A stretch of 64,000 bases of DNA from Ustilaginoidea virens (GCF_000687475.1 NC_057318.1:124001-188000), one strand, 5' to 3'; positions 33,821 to 46,369 are shown, counted from the stretch's first letter. The notes: generated from the sequence alone by a model not told the origin. Numbers and translations: made by a program.

Positions 33821-34371
33821 CATGCCTACCCCTATCAATATTATGATAGAAGGATTACTACCCGAAAAGCTTAGGCCTTACGCCGATACTATCACAGAGG
33901 ACTGGGCTAATTCAAAAGGGCAGATTGACCCTGCTAATACTATAGATGAATAGTTATACAATCGTATCGCCTACCTCATCAATAACTATATAATAAGCGA
34001 TGAGATAGATGATGATCTATGGGAATAATTCCATAATGATTATGAGGAATAGACCGAGGAGCTATTCAACCGTATCAATAAATAGCTTCTACGGGAATTC
34101 CGAACAACCCTATGGGAACGTAGGGTATACGTTAGAAGCATAGGATCGTTAGCAGTTAAGACCTTTACCCACTATCTCCAATAAGAGCATATGCCTAAGT
34201 AGCCTTAAGAGGAAATAGATCTCTAATTTGCATATAAAACCTTTATATCCCGGTTAAATCCAGATAGGGAATAATCAGTCCCTACTGCTTATACCGAACG
34301 GGAGATATAAATGAACTAGAATGCCCCCTCTATTACAAGCTCGAGGAATTCACTCCCTGCTATAATTGTTC
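33821..34371 (+). pseudogene. gag remnant of family A element, 5' part
   Basis: From ATG 33821 (MPTPINIMIEGLLPEKLRPY...) the frame continues with TAG/TAA stops to the insertion point of the third element at 34371. Its continuation starts after the duplicated TGTTC at 42664. No zinc knuckle is seen in this part. Confidence 0.65.
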
Positions 34372-35086
34372 TGTTGAAATCAGTGCCTTTTTAGCTGTAT
34401 TTTGGTATTGGTCTCGCTACCGTACGATGTCTCTACGTTGAGATATCGCGGTGGCTATACCAGGCGCTATGGTGGGGCACAGCGCCCCACAACGCCGATT
34501 ACAGTGGGCCATAGCGCCGGTCACGGCACCGGCACAGCGCCCCACAGCCGGCCACAGCGGCCGGTCATAGCGGGCCATAGGGCCCACAACAGGCGGCGCA
34601 TTTCTACGGGATTACTAAATGGGCAAACCTTGCTAATACCAGCACTTTCGGCCTTCTACATACAGTCACCCGCTACACCGGTCATTTACGGCAGACCGAT
34701 ATAGGGCTTCCGGCCCGTACGGCAGGCTGTTATAGGGCATCCGGCACACCGCTATAAGCCACTGGGCTTGGTTGGGTAGGCATTGGGTAGGATATTGGGC
34801 ACGGTTGGGCAGACCGACTTTTCGTCGGGTTTTTCGCTATTTTTGCGGTTTTTCATTATTTTCAACCACTTTTTTAAGATGGTAGAAATATGCCTAAAAT
34901 TCCCTCTTTCTAGCTAGAATAGTTACCAATAATTAGAATCAGATTTCCCTGATATCTTTGCTCTGGTCAACCTCTTATGCGCTTTAAATCTTTAACCAGC
35001 TCTTTGTTTTATTCTGCAATGCCTTATACGCCACTGTCGGTATCCAGTATATTTCCAATAGTGTTCTGAATCACCATTTTGCAACA
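34372..35086 (+). repeat. Left LTR of family E element
   Basis: It is the same length as the right LTR (41944-42658). The differences I compared are transitions, mostly T here for C there. It carries the GC-rich stem-loop array with constant ACAGC loops, weakened here by C to T changes, and a CCGAC-TTTTC-GTCGG hairpin followed by T runs near 34817-34835. Confidence 0.93.
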
Positions 35087-35100
35087 GGTTATGAGCCCGG
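35087..35100 (+). promoter_or_regulatory. Primer-binding site, half-tRNA-iMet type
   Basis: GGTTATGAGCCCGG lies directly after the left LTR. It is complementary to the anticodon stem and loop of initiator tRNA-Met rather than to the tRNA 3' end, implying priming by a cleaved half-tRNA, as in Drosophila copia. Confidence 0.7.
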
Positions 35101-35365
35101 TGTCTTAAGGCTTCCAGCTTAAGACTTTTTTACGCTAACTTAGGATTTTAACGCATTTAGCAGTTAACCTTCCAGAAATCTACTAATAAGGGACTGATCA
35201 TCCCAGATTTAGAAACCCAGCTACCACACCAAGCTGTAATACATCCTTGCAACAGGATTTTCTAAGGTTATTCCTTAATGTAGCTTTCTTCTAGTTTTAT
35301 CTAGATTTTCAGTCTTAATTTTCTTCGCATTTTTAAGACTTTCCGGCACCTTTTCTCTTCCTATA

Positions 35366-36650
35366 ATGGCTAGTCAGAACGTTCCTACTAATAACCTAGG
35401 CTACTAAGTCCCTGATACGGCAGAGGTAGAAGAATCTAATAATAACTAGGAAATTGCCCAGCTTAGGGAAGACCAATAGGAAATAAGAAAAGAATTCAAT
35501 TATAAATTTAATCGAATGAACTTAAAAATCGATTTTTTGGCTGATAAGGTGGGTACCTTAGTAGATAGACTAATTAAGCCTGCTGCTAGCCTACTATCCT
35601 AAGATATGATGGATGTGGATACCTTCTAAACCCCTGTGGGTAAAGGAAATAACCTATTATTACTACCTAAAGCCTAGCAACCCCTGCCGGTTCCATCCAG
35701 CATTAGCAGCCAAGTTAGCGCTATAGCTATTAAGGAACTAGCTAAGATAGCCAATAGATTCTAGGAATCCTAAAAGCTAAGGGGGGCATCTAACTTCGAC
35801 TAATAGAAACAGGCTCTTATGATTTAATTTAGGGCACTTAATATCGCTAAATTTATCGAAGAACCTTCTATTGCTAGTAAGTTTAACGATTCAGAGCAAG
35901 CACTTTTACTATTACTTATTAAGAATAATTGTATAGAAGGACCAGCTGCCGCTATTAATTGGTATACTGACCCAGAGTCAGCCTTTACGTTACTCACTAA
36001 ATAGTATTCTCACTTATTAGATGTACAGCAGACCTACCTATACCCTGCCTTCTATTAACTAAATTTTACAGGCTATAAGGGTACCTTAGAATCTTTCAAT
36101 GCCTCTTTTAATAGCTACCTATCTAGGCTGCAAATTTTAGGCTCCTATATATAACCTTTCGACTAAATCAGCCAGTATTTATATGCTGTAGAAGGGGTCT
36201 TTTTTTAGTGGGCAGAACGGCACCGCATAATGATGAGAATCGCCTATACTCAGGGAAATACATCAAATATTAACCTGCAATTTTATATAGTTGATTTACT
36301 GGAAGAATAACGCATTAAAGGGTCATTAGTAGTAAGGGCTACCACCTACCTCGCAAAGGTCAAGGGTGCCGCTACTAACAGCAATAGTAGCAAGCCAGCT
36401 AGTAATAACACTAGTAAGGGTGGTAAAAACACTACTACCAACGCCAATAAAAAGAATAAATAGGGGTCTTCTACCCAATAAGGGTCTTTTTCAGCCATAT
36501 AGGGCAAGCCGGAAAATAAGAAGAAGAATAAAGAAAAGAAAGATTCAGCTAATAAGGCAGATACCCTATAAAAGACCGATGAAAAGGAAAAGACTATTGA
36601 TTCCTTCGTACTAGGGAATTATAATACTCTAAGTCTTATACCTAGTGAGA
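35366..36650 (+). pseudogene. gag remnant of family E element
   Basis: The frame opens at ATG 35366 (MASQNVPTNNLGY) and hits a TAA at 35405 where Gln is likely, then further TAG/TAA stops. The block VSAIAIKELAKIANRF aligns with AIKELAKTANRFKES in the sister gag at 55862-56299. A Lys/Asn-rich stretch near 36440-36600 may be the nucleic-acid-binding tail. Confidence 0.75.
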
Positions 36651-36682
36651 CAGCCTATTCTTCCTTCCAGGACCGCGAATGT

Positions 36683-37100
36683 ATGCAATTTCTAGCTACT
36701 AGCTATAGTGCACAATCCGGTGGGAAAACGCCAATAGATTCTTTGCTCTACGATACTGGTTCTACGGTATATATTATCAACGATAAAAAGCACTTCACCT
36801 ACTTCCAACACTATACCGGAAATAGACTAGTCATCAGCACAGGTGGTGGCCTAATCAAGCCCAGTGGGTGGGGCATAGCGCGTTTTACCGTGCTATAGGC
36901 CACCAACCCACCTTAGTGGGGCACCTTAGAGCTTACCAACGCCCTCTTCATACCAGCTTTTAATATTAATATCTTTAGCGGCGTTAAACACTATCTGAAT
37001 CGTGGCAGTATTCAGGGCCAAAGCCTTATTAATAGCAACAATAAGTGCATTAGGCTTCTTAATTTTAAGAAGTATGGCTTCTTTTTATAACAAAAAGGGG
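36683..37100 (+). pseudogene. Aspartic protease remnant of family E element
   Basis: The retroviral-type protease is seen as DSLLYDTGSTVYIINDKKHF, with the catalytic DTGS intact, then LIKPSGWGIARFTVL before a stop at 36896-36898. The following stretch leads to the integrase zinc finger. Confidence 0.8.
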
Positions 37101-37379
37101 TAGATTCGCCGTTTTTACACTATACCAGCCAACCGGTTTCATATAGTATCTCGGTTGAATTACCTGCCCTAGCTAACCCAGAAGAATACGAGGAATATCC
37201 CCTACCAGAGGATTTACCTACCCCACCAGCTGACTCGGACCTTCTACTTCCACCAGCTAATTCGCAAGAAATCCTATTAGCTGACCTACTAGTTAGTCCT
37301 GGTTTTTCGGTGGTACCAATAGAGGCTGCTATTCCTAATACAGCCCAACTACTATAGAGGGCCCCGGTCACCCTCGACC

Positions 37380-38512
37380 CAGCCCTAGCAGCTGATACTG
37401 AGTATCAAAAGCTGCTATTACTAGCCGGACTTTGGCATATCCGGCTTAGGCATATTGGAATCCAACTTTTAAAGAAAACCTGTGCATTAACCATAGGGTT
37501 ACCTGATCTTAGTAAGGTAAAGGATTCTGATTTCAACTGCATCGCCTGTAAAAGGGCAAAGTCAGTTCGGCGTTTTATATCAGGGGCTATACCAGACCCT
37601 ATGTATTATTTGGATATTATAGAGGGCGATATCTTCCAAATTAACCCTCTACTATATAATAAACGCCCTATTTGCCTCATCTTAATTGACCGGAAATTAT
37701 GCTTCCGTTGGGTGTATTTACTACCTAATAAGGAAGGACCTACAGTATTCCTAGTATTACAGGGGTTCTTCCAAGGTCTTAGGAATCGCTATGGCAAATC
37801 AGCTATTGAATTCTATTATGATGGTGGCAAGGAAATCAACGACGTTATTACAGCCTGGCTAGCTCTTAAGGGTATAGATTTTTTAATCTCTTCCCCTTAT
37901 ATTCATAAGCAAAATGGGTTAGCAGAACGCTCTATACGGGTTATCGTTAACCGACTTAGAGCTATTATGCTTTGGTCTTGGTTACCTTCTTATCTTTGGT
38001 CTGCAGTAATTCTTAGTATTACTACCTTAGTAAATCTAATAGCAGTTATAAACCGTTCCTTGTCACCTTTCGAGGAATTAAAGAAGGATTTTCCGGAAAT
38101 TACGCACTACTACCTATCCGACCTTACTAGCTTTAGGGCTATTGGTGCGGCTGTAGAGATGCTAATCCCTCCAGAAAAACGGGTCATTAGCCACAAGCTG
38201 GCCCCCCGGACCGAGTCAGGTAGGTTACTAGCTACGCTAGGTAACGGCACCTACCTCATCTATATCCCACATCGCCGGGTCGTCACCAAGACCTCTTTTA
38301 TTACTTTCACCTACCAAAATGAAGGTATAGGCCCTATTTCAAGTGGCCTAGAGGGCACTTTTGATTTCCAACCGCCTTCTAATTTAGAGGGGGTAAACAT
38401 CGACCAAATTGCTCTGGAAGAGCCTATTTGGAAGTCGCTTCGCCTAAATATGCCTATTTCGTCTAAGACCGACGGTATGGGCCTAGTCGAAGGCACAGGC
38501 CTACCATAGGCC
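37380..38512 (+). pseudogene. Integrase remnant of family E element
   Basis: The zinc finger (HIRLRHIGIQLLKKTC...CIACKRAK, one His changed to Arg) precedes an open stretch of about 300 codons (37601-38509) with the DDE core: D in LILIDRK, D in IEFYYDGGKE and E in KQNGLAERS. The C-terminal end contains a GTYLIYIPHRRVVTKTSF motif typical of Copia integrase. It ends 189 bases before the solo LTR. Confidence 0.85.
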
Positions 38513-38700
38513 ACGGATCCAATACAGCCCACGGGCCCACCACAACTAATGGGCCTAATACAGCATACGGATCCACCACAATCAGCGGGCCTACTACAAC
38601 CAGTGGGCCCACCACAACTAGTGGGCCTACCACAGCACTCTGCAATATTTCCCAGCAATTCGCCGTTTTTCGATTCCAAATCGCTTCAGCCTAACTTAGC

Positions 38701-39447
38701 TGTTGAAATCAGCGCCTTTTTAGCTGTATTTTGGTACTGGTCTCGCCACCATACGACGTCTCTGCGTTGAGATATCGCGGTGGCTATACCAGGCGCTATG
38801 GTGGGGCACAGCGCCCCACAACGCCGATTACAGTGGGCCACAGCGCCGGTCACGGCACCGGCACAGCGCCCCACAGCCGGCCACAGCGGCCGGTCACAGC
38901 GGGCCACAGGGCCCACAACAGGCGGCGCATTTCTACGGGATTACCAAATGGGCAAATCAGCACTTTCGGCCTTCTACATACAGTCACCCGCTACACCGCG
39001 CCTTTACGGCACACCGGTATAGGGCTTCCGGCCCGTACGGCACACCGATATAGGGCTTCCGGCCCGTACGGCAGGCTGTTATAGGGCATCCGGCACACCG
39101 CTATAAGCCACTGGGCTTGGTTGGGTGTGCACTGGGTAGGATATTGGGCACAGACTGGGCACGGTTAGGCAGACCGACTTTTCGTCGGGTTTTTCGCTAT
39201 TTTTGCGGTTTTTCATTATTTTCAACCACTTTTTCAAGATGGTAGAAATATGCCCAAAATTCCCTCTTTCTAGCTAGAATAGTTACCAACAATTAGAATC
39301 AGATTTCCCTGACATCTTTTGCTCTGGTCAACCTCTTGTGCGCTTTAAATCTTTAACCAGCTCTTTGTTTTATTCTGCAACGCCTTGTACGCCACTGTCG
39401 GTATCCAGTACATTTCCAACAGTGTTCTAAATCACCATTTTGCAACA
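38701..39447 (+). mobile_element. Solo LTR of family E inside a family E element
   Basis: This 747-base LTR copy is flanked by TTAGC at 38696-38700 and 39448-39452, so it is an independent insertion reduced to one LTR by recombination. It is 32 bases longer than the other two, partly from a tandem duplication of a segment with TATAGGGCTTCCGGCCCGTA near 39020-39068. It keeps the stem-loop array in its most intact form. Confidence 0.94.
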
Positions 39448-40189
39448 TTAGCTTTTCAGCTTGGGCAAGACGGTCCGCTTTTACCGGCTAAGGAAAATGC
39501 GCCTTTTTCCCATACAAAAAGGCTGCAAATGCTAGGAAATGCAGAAAGCTCTCGTCACCAGGAATCTCAACCACAGAGATTTTCCGAATCCATCACAAAA
39601 GTGGGCATACCCCGCATATGTGAAAATTCTGACTCGCCCCACATAGAAAATTTTCAATGGTCTGAATCTTAAAGCCCTACACACACTGATTTTCTGCGAC
39701 TTTCCGATATAATAGATTCTGCCTTTTCGCCCGGCTTCCTAGTAAATGCAGCATTTCGCCATAGTAAAACGCTGCCTACACTAGAATATCTGAAATTCAA
39801 GAGTCTAGATATCGCCTTAAATGAGAGACCGTGGGAGAAAATGTTTCGAGTATTAGAAAAGGTGCCTATTCAGCCATACCAGGTTAGGGCTACTAGGGGT
39901 AGAATTCGAGGAAGAATACCACGGATACGAGACGTGCAAGGTATCCTAGGTTATGGATACTATAGGTCACTTTTGGACCTACAGGCTGACCAACAGCCTA
40001 ACCTACAGACTAACCAACAGTCTGACCAATAGTCTAACCTACAGACTGACTAATAGGGTGCTTTCCCACCCACCCAGCCGAAAAACGACCAGATTTTCGG
40101 ATACCTAGGCAGCCCCCCAGAGGCTCCCACACAGGATTTCCCCCCTTCCTATGCTTTTTACCAGCAAATGTACGATATTTGCTGTGCAG

Positions 40190-41090
40190 CAAAGATTAAG
40201 GCTGCAAAACGGGCCCCAGAAGGTGTGCCTAATAGCTGGAAGGAAGTCTTACACAGCCCATATAAGGATAGCTGGGTAAAAGCCTTATTTTCGGAATTCG
40301 AGCAATTAATCGATTTAAATATCTTCTAATTTATTCCTAAGACTAGTATTCCTACTAGTAGGAAAATATTGCGTAATTGGCCTGTTTTTCGCGTTAAGAA
40401 AGATGCGAATAATAACCCGGTTAAATATAAGGCACGATTAGTTGTTAAAGGCTTTATGTAGGTATCTGGGCAAGACTTTACGGAGACCTATGCCTCTACT
40501 TCGATCCCACCAATATAGAGGATTATCCTTGCTCTTACTGCTGCAAATAACTGGGAAATAGAGCAGATCGACTTTATTGGTGCCTTTCTAAATAGTGAAC
40601 TACTGGAGACGATTTATATAGAGATTCCAGCTGGTTTTCTAGAATTTGTAGAAAGCCTACTCTTACCTAATCCAGCCTTGTGGTCTGACTTGTAGCGTCA
40701 ACGACTTCTAGCCTTGCTTACTAAGGTTGGATATGACCCCTCTGCATCATAGGTTATACTGTTGAAGAAAGCCTTGTATGGGCTAAAATAAGGCCCTCGC
40801 GAGTGGCAGTTACGGTTAAAAGACCTTTTAGTGCAAGAGGGTTTTAAGCCGTTACTTTCTAATGCTGCTGTCTTTTATAATAAAGGAATGCATACCTTTA
40901 TTATAACCTATATGGATGACTGCTTGATTATCGGTTTAGACCTTAGCTATATTGACCAGCTTAAGGCCAAATTCCATAAGGTTTATGCTATAGAAGACTG
41001 AGGACCCGCCTCCTTCTTTCTAGGAGTGCAGATTATTAGGGATAGAGAAAAGGGCCTGTTATGGCTGCACTAATCGCAATTTATTACGGA
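40190..41090 (+). pseudogene. Reverse transcriptase remnant of family E element
   Basis: Visible motifs are ARLVVKGF, IDFIGAFLNSELLETIYIEIPAGF, PLYGLK then a TAA at 40789-40791 where the sister element has CAA (Gln), GPREWQLRLKDLL, and the active-site YMDDC. Stops are scattered through it. Copia type by motif and by position after integrase. Confidence 0.85.
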
Positions 41091-41217
41091 AGTCCTTAAG
41101 AAGTTTAACCTTAAGGACGCACGACCGCATCTAATCCCGCTATAGCCCGGTATACTTGCTGAGGCTGACGATACGCCGCTGGATGCTAGTAATTAATACT
41201 TATTCCAGCAGCTGGTA

Positions 41218-41860
41218 GGGATATCGATGTGGTTGATGATGATGTCAAGACCTAACCTTGCCTTTCCAACGCAATACCTATCACGATATATGCAACAGGC
41301 TTCCACTATACAGCTTAATGCTGCTAAGGGCGCTTTTCGCTACTTAGCTAGTACGGCAAATACAGCCATTTATTACCGAGCCGCTAAAGCTACTATAGTA
41401 TTAGCTGCATTTTCTGATAGTGATTTTGCTGGGTGCCGGCTGACTTTGAAGTCCACTAGTGGTTATCTTACTACCTTAAATAGTAGGCCTATTAGCTAGA
41501 GGTCAAAACGGTCTTCGACTATGGTTTTATCAACGCTTGAAGCCGAGTCTAATGCAATACTTAAGGCGCTTTGCGAAGTGGAATGGATATCTAATTTGTT
41601 TAAAGAAATCCAGGTCGATATTTAACGCCCGATACTACTATACTGCGATAACCAAGGGTCTATTTCTAACGCAAATAACCCAAATCAGTATGCCCGCACT
41701 AAGCATACCTTGCTTAAATTCCGGTATATACGTGAGAAGGCCCACGGTGGCCTGGTAAAAATATCTTATTTACCCACGACAGATATGCCTGCGGATGGAC
41801 TTACCAAACCACTCCCAAGCCCGAAATTCCCTATATTTCGGCAATTATTAGGGCTGTAAT
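41218..41860 (+). pseudogene. RNase H remnant of family E element
   Basis: The segment MWLMMMSRPNLAFPTQYLSRYM, then AAFSDSDFAGC, LSTLEAESNAILKALCEVEW, YCDNQGS and DMPADGLTKPL, is the standard Copia RNase H and C-terminal order. It is broken by stops at places such as a TAG after RPIS (expected Trp). Confidence 0.85.
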
Positions 41861-41943
41861 CCCTATAATTTTTTCTTCTTTTTTACGGGACTTTTTTCTT
41901 TTATTCTAACGCTAGGATTAGCCATGTTGCTAATCAGAGGGGG

Positions 41944-42658
41944 TGTTGAAATCAGCGCCTTTTTAGCTGTATTTTGGTACTGGTCTCGCTACCGTACGAT
42001 GTCTCTACGTTGAGATATCGCGGTGGCTATACCAGGCGCTATGGTGGGGCACAGCGCCCCACAACGCCGATTACAGTGGGCCACAGCGCCGGTCACGGCA
42101 CCGGCACAGCGCCCCACAGCCGGCTACAGCGGCCGGTCACAGCGGGCCACAGGGCCCACAACAGGCGGCGCATTTCTACGGGATTACCAAATGGGCAAAC
42201 CTTGCTAATACCAGCACTTTCGGCCTTCTATATACAGTCACCCGCTACACCGGTCATTTACGGCAGACCGATATAGGGCTTCCGGCCCGTACGGCAGGCT
42301 GTTATAGGGCATCCGGCACACCGCTATAAGCTACTGGGCTTGGTTGGGTAGGCATTGGGTAGGATATTGGGCACGGTTGGGCAGACCGACTTTTCGTCGG
42401 GTTTTTCGCTATTTTTGCGGTTTTTCATTATTTTCAACCACTTTTTCAAGATGGTAGAAATATGCCCAAAATTCCCTCTTTCTAGCTAGAATAGTCACCA
42501 ACAATTAGAATCAGATTTCCCTGACATCTTTGCTCTGGTCAACCTCTTGTGCGCTTTAAATCTTTAACCAGCTCCTTGTTTTATTCTGCAACGCCTTGTA
42601 CGCCACTGTCGGTATCCAGTACATTTCCAACAGTATTCTGAATCACCATTTTGCAACA
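41944..42658 (+). repeat. Right LTR of family E element
   Basis: It begins TGTTGAAATC straight after the polypurine tract and ends TTGCAACA, followed by the TGTTC duplication. The stem-loop array is at about 42045-42160. Confidence 0.93.
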
Positions 42659-42663
42659 TGTTC

Positions 42664-44340
42664 GAATACCCTTACGGATACCCTCACGGATACCGTTACG
42701 AATACCCTTACGAACACCCTCGCGATTACCCTCGCGAAGACCTTTATAAGCCCCTTCGACCCCCAGGGACTTTGCAATACCAATGGCATAATAACCCCTT
42801 ATCCCTCTATCTACGTTAAAGAAGGCCCCTATTCCTACCGAAGAAGAAAGGGGCCGGCCGCTACAACAGAAAGGGAAAGCGCCTATTTACAATAGGCCGC
42901 TATTTAAGACAGGGGAAAGCTCCCGATAACAATAACAGCATACAACGGATGATAACTATAGCCCGACCGACCAGATACTTCATCCTAGGGGTTATACCCC
43001 TAGCCGGGCTAGCCGAGGCGGCTATCCTAATGCCCCTCGGAATCATAGTATGCCCACAAGAGCTAGAAGTCAGGTTATACGCCCCGATGATATGCTTCCC
43101 TTAATAGAGGGACCCGACGGTAACACGCTCGAAGTCACTAATATCAATATTCCCCAATATACCGCTACCAGCGGCACCGGGCAAGCCCCTAATATTGATA
43201 AAATAGCTGCCCCTAATACTAGATATCACGAATCATGGTATCGCAGCCACAATCTATAGGCACAAATGCCTCAACCACCGGCTCAAATGCCTATAATACT
43301 AAAGATAGGCACGGCACCGGACCCCTCCCGGCACTATCGGCCTACCCAGGCCGATGAACGGACCGTCTTAATAGGAAGAAACGAAGCCCCAGTAAACTTC
43401 CTACCATAAGGCAACCGATAAGCTATTTTGGAATACCCTCCGGAAGATTATACCCGAAAAGCCTACGCAGAGGCCGGGTTTAATAATGTGTCGAAGAAGA
43501 TATCTGACCTCTTACGCAGCTATCGCACAGAGGATAGATATAGCGGCAAAATAGATGACTTTATTGTACCAAAAGTCATCTCTTTTAAGAGTAAATGCCG
43601 CCTACTAGGATTACCCGACAATATATTAGCTAGAGCCTTCTAAATTATGCTTATCGGCGATACTGAGACCTATTACTTTGATAATATTGAACGTATTCGC
43701 GATACCCTCACTTTTGACGATATAGTCCGCAAAGTCAAGAGCTATTTCGAAAATGAGAGCACAGAGCAATTCTATTTGCACCATTAGAACAGAATAACGC
43801 TCTAATCAACTATCGCGAAACATCCTAATAAGTCAAAGTTAGAATGCCTCAACATCCTACTAGAGGAACTTTAACGCCTATATCGTGGTCTTTTTCCCCC
43901 CTTTACAGCTGATATAGAGCTTCATCAGCAAGTGCTTAACGCTATAAGGGATACCCCTGAGTGTAGCCAGGCCTTATATCGTTATGCCCCTATATTCGAA
44001 GGCCTTGCCGCTAACCTATGGCGATCCCTTTCCATCTACAAGTCAGTCTATACAAATCAACAGCATCATTTCCTTCAATAGCAATAATATTACGATACTG
44101 ACGATATTGATGACAATATGGCGCTGTTCACAGACTGTAGATATGGTCAATCTAACGATCGGCACTAACGCCCTTAACGCCGATTCGGCCTATAGCAGCA
44201 GTATTAACGGCAATAACAAAATCGCGCCTTTCCAGCCAGGCCCCATCAAAGAAAATGCTTCGTTTGCAATAAATCAGGATATTAGTTATCCAACTATATT
44301 GCCTAAGAACAACAAGAATCAAAGGCACGATAGCTGAAAA
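42664..44340 (+). pseudogene. gag remnant of family A element, 3' part
   Basis: This continues the family A gag after the third element. It opens with a Tyr/Pro-rich repeat (YPYGYPHGYRYEYPYEHP). Around 43428-43643 it reads YPPEDYTRKAYAEAGFNNVSKKISDLLRSYRTEDRYSGK..., resembling fungal Copia gag. Stops are frequent after this. Confidence 0.7.
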
Positions 44341-44639
44341 ACCGTTCCAACCGTACCGCCCCTAATGACAGGAAATTCTGTATTTTCCTATAGGAATATA
44401 AAGGGACTGCCGACTAAAGCCACCTTGAAGATGCCGATTTTGATGATATTGTTGAAGATATTGAAGTTATGATGGCAGGGGTCATATATTGGGATATAGA
44501 GGATGCTGTCGCACTATAAATTATAGCCACTCAGTATTTCCAAGCCCCCCTGCAAATAGAGGCATCACCAATTGAGACGTTGCAAGCCTTGCAAGATGAA
44601 TTATGCCGATATGCCTTCCTATAAATTAACCTCTTCTGA

Positions 44640-46200
44640 ATGCCCTCACCAGACCGTAATTCTGCCTTTCTAGAAGAAGAACGCTATGGTGACTACACCT
44701 TCCGCGGAATCCTACTAGATACCGGCGCTTCCGGCCTATCCATAGCAGGCATAGGGCAAGCAAGAGCCCTAATGAGAGCGATGAAATCTTTAACGATCGA
44801 GTCAATGGATAAGTAGCATACTGTTAATTTTGGAGCAGGCTCTGCCATATCTTCTGGTATACTGAATGTTCCGACGATATTCGGCAATATCCCCTTCCAC
44901 GTTCTTAATAGTGGCACCCCCTTTTTCTATTCTATTACGGATATAGATAGGATGGGCATGAAGCTGGATAATATCGATAACTTGTTAATCTAAGGGAATA
45001 TTAAGGTTCTAATTATTAGGAAATAGGGATATCTATGGTGGACTCTTAATGCCACGGATACTACAGCCTTCTATCTATCGTCACAGGAAATCCGTTAGCT
45101 ACATCATCGATTCGGGCACCCTTCCATCAATAGGCTTACCAAATTGCTTTAATGGGCTGGTTATAATGATATTAACCGTAACATCATCGAGAGTATCACC
45201 TATATATGCCATTAATGCCAGATGAATGCTAAGGCACCCAACCGGTTTAAATTCACCCTTAAGGATAACGATACTAGCTAATTCAACTACGAAATTATCG
45301 TCGATATCCTTCATATTGACAATCGGCCGGTATTATACATTGTGGATGCTACAATAAGCTTCTAGGCAGCTAGGTTCTTCGATCTATAAAGATAGAAGGC
45401 CCGAGACGTTTAGAATACCCTTAAGGAATGCTGGATCGATACTTACTTTAGCCCGCTGGATTGGATAGTTTACGATGCTAGACCTAACTTCGCCTCTGCC
45501 GAATTCTGCTATAATGCCCGGCTTCTATCTATTAATGTAGATAAAATTCCTATAGAAGCCTATAATAGTATTAGCAAAGTCGAAAAATATTACGCCCCGT
45601 TACGCAGAGCCTATACTATCGTTAGTAACGAAGTAGGCGATCTAATAATAAAGGAATAGAAATTATAGCTTACTGTAAAGGCTGTTAATGACTCGGCTGG
45701 ACCTAATGGTCTAATGCCTATGTTATTAGTCTTTGGAGTGTATCCTTAATTTACGGATGACTCACCGCCTAGCCTATTAGTATTATAATGTGCTTTAATG
45801 TTACGAAAGGCTACTAACGAAGCTAGAAAATGCCTCGCTAGACGCCAGGTTCGCGATGCCCTTACCTAATGGAACGGCCTAGATATATGGCCTATCTACC
45901 GACTACCCCTATAGTCCGATGTATAGGTATAGAGAGAAAAGGGTGGATAGCACGGGCCATACCGGCTAATCAGCCTCAAAGGTAAGACATATATCGTGCA
46001 GATGCCATATAGCCCTATTAAGTTCCGGTTAATGGTCGTTAAACCTTATAACTACGACTCCGATATAGACGATCCTAAAGATATCGTCTATGCTAAAGGC
46101 CCGGCCCGTCCCAGCAGGATAGAAGTCAGGATACTAACTACAGCCGCACCTATAGCCGCGATATATCTATCGCTAGCCACTAGCCCTAATTAAGTCAGGC
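44640..46200 (+). pseudogene. Protease and integrase remnant of family A element
   Basis: Protease is seen as YTFRGILLDTGASGLSIAGIGQARAL near 44693. Integrase follows: zinc finger LHHRFGHPSINRLTKLL ... CHxCQMNAKAPNRFKF (45090-45260), VDIFHIDNRPVLYIVDAT, and DWIVYDARPNFASAEFCYNARLLSINVDKIPIEAYNSISKVEKYYAPLRRAY (to 45620). Stops lie at likely Gln and Trp codons. Confidence 0.8.
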
Positions 46201-46369
46201 TAGTATCACTAGTAAGGGTGGTATCTAACGTTATGATTAATGAGGACTAAGAAGAGGCCCTCGTTAATACTATCGCTTCTAATACCGTTATTGATACCTC
46301 TTTTCTGACTGCTAAAGAGTAAGCCGACCTATAGCTTACTAGCTAATTACGCTAGGAAGGCAAGATCAT

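Larger units (their letters stand above)
34372..42658 (+). mobile_element. Third-level Copia retrotransposon (family E)
   Basis: LTRs of 715 bases at 34372-35086 and 41944-42658 begin TGTTG and end CAACA. TGTTC is duplicated at 34367-34371 and 42659-42663. The primer site GGTTATGAGCCCGG follows at 35087, and the polypurine tract AGAGGGGG precedes the right LTR at 41936-41943. Primer site and polypurine tract match those of family B, so the two are sister lineages. A solo LTR of the same family sits inside pol at 38701-39447. Coding parts are recognisable but broken by stops. Confidence 0.94.

Noticed and set aside
34402..34704. Open frame of about 100 codons repeated near 34402, 38731 and 41974
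   Set aside because: It lies wholly within the family E LTR and reads through the palindrome array; codon content reflects the stem-loops and not a protein family.
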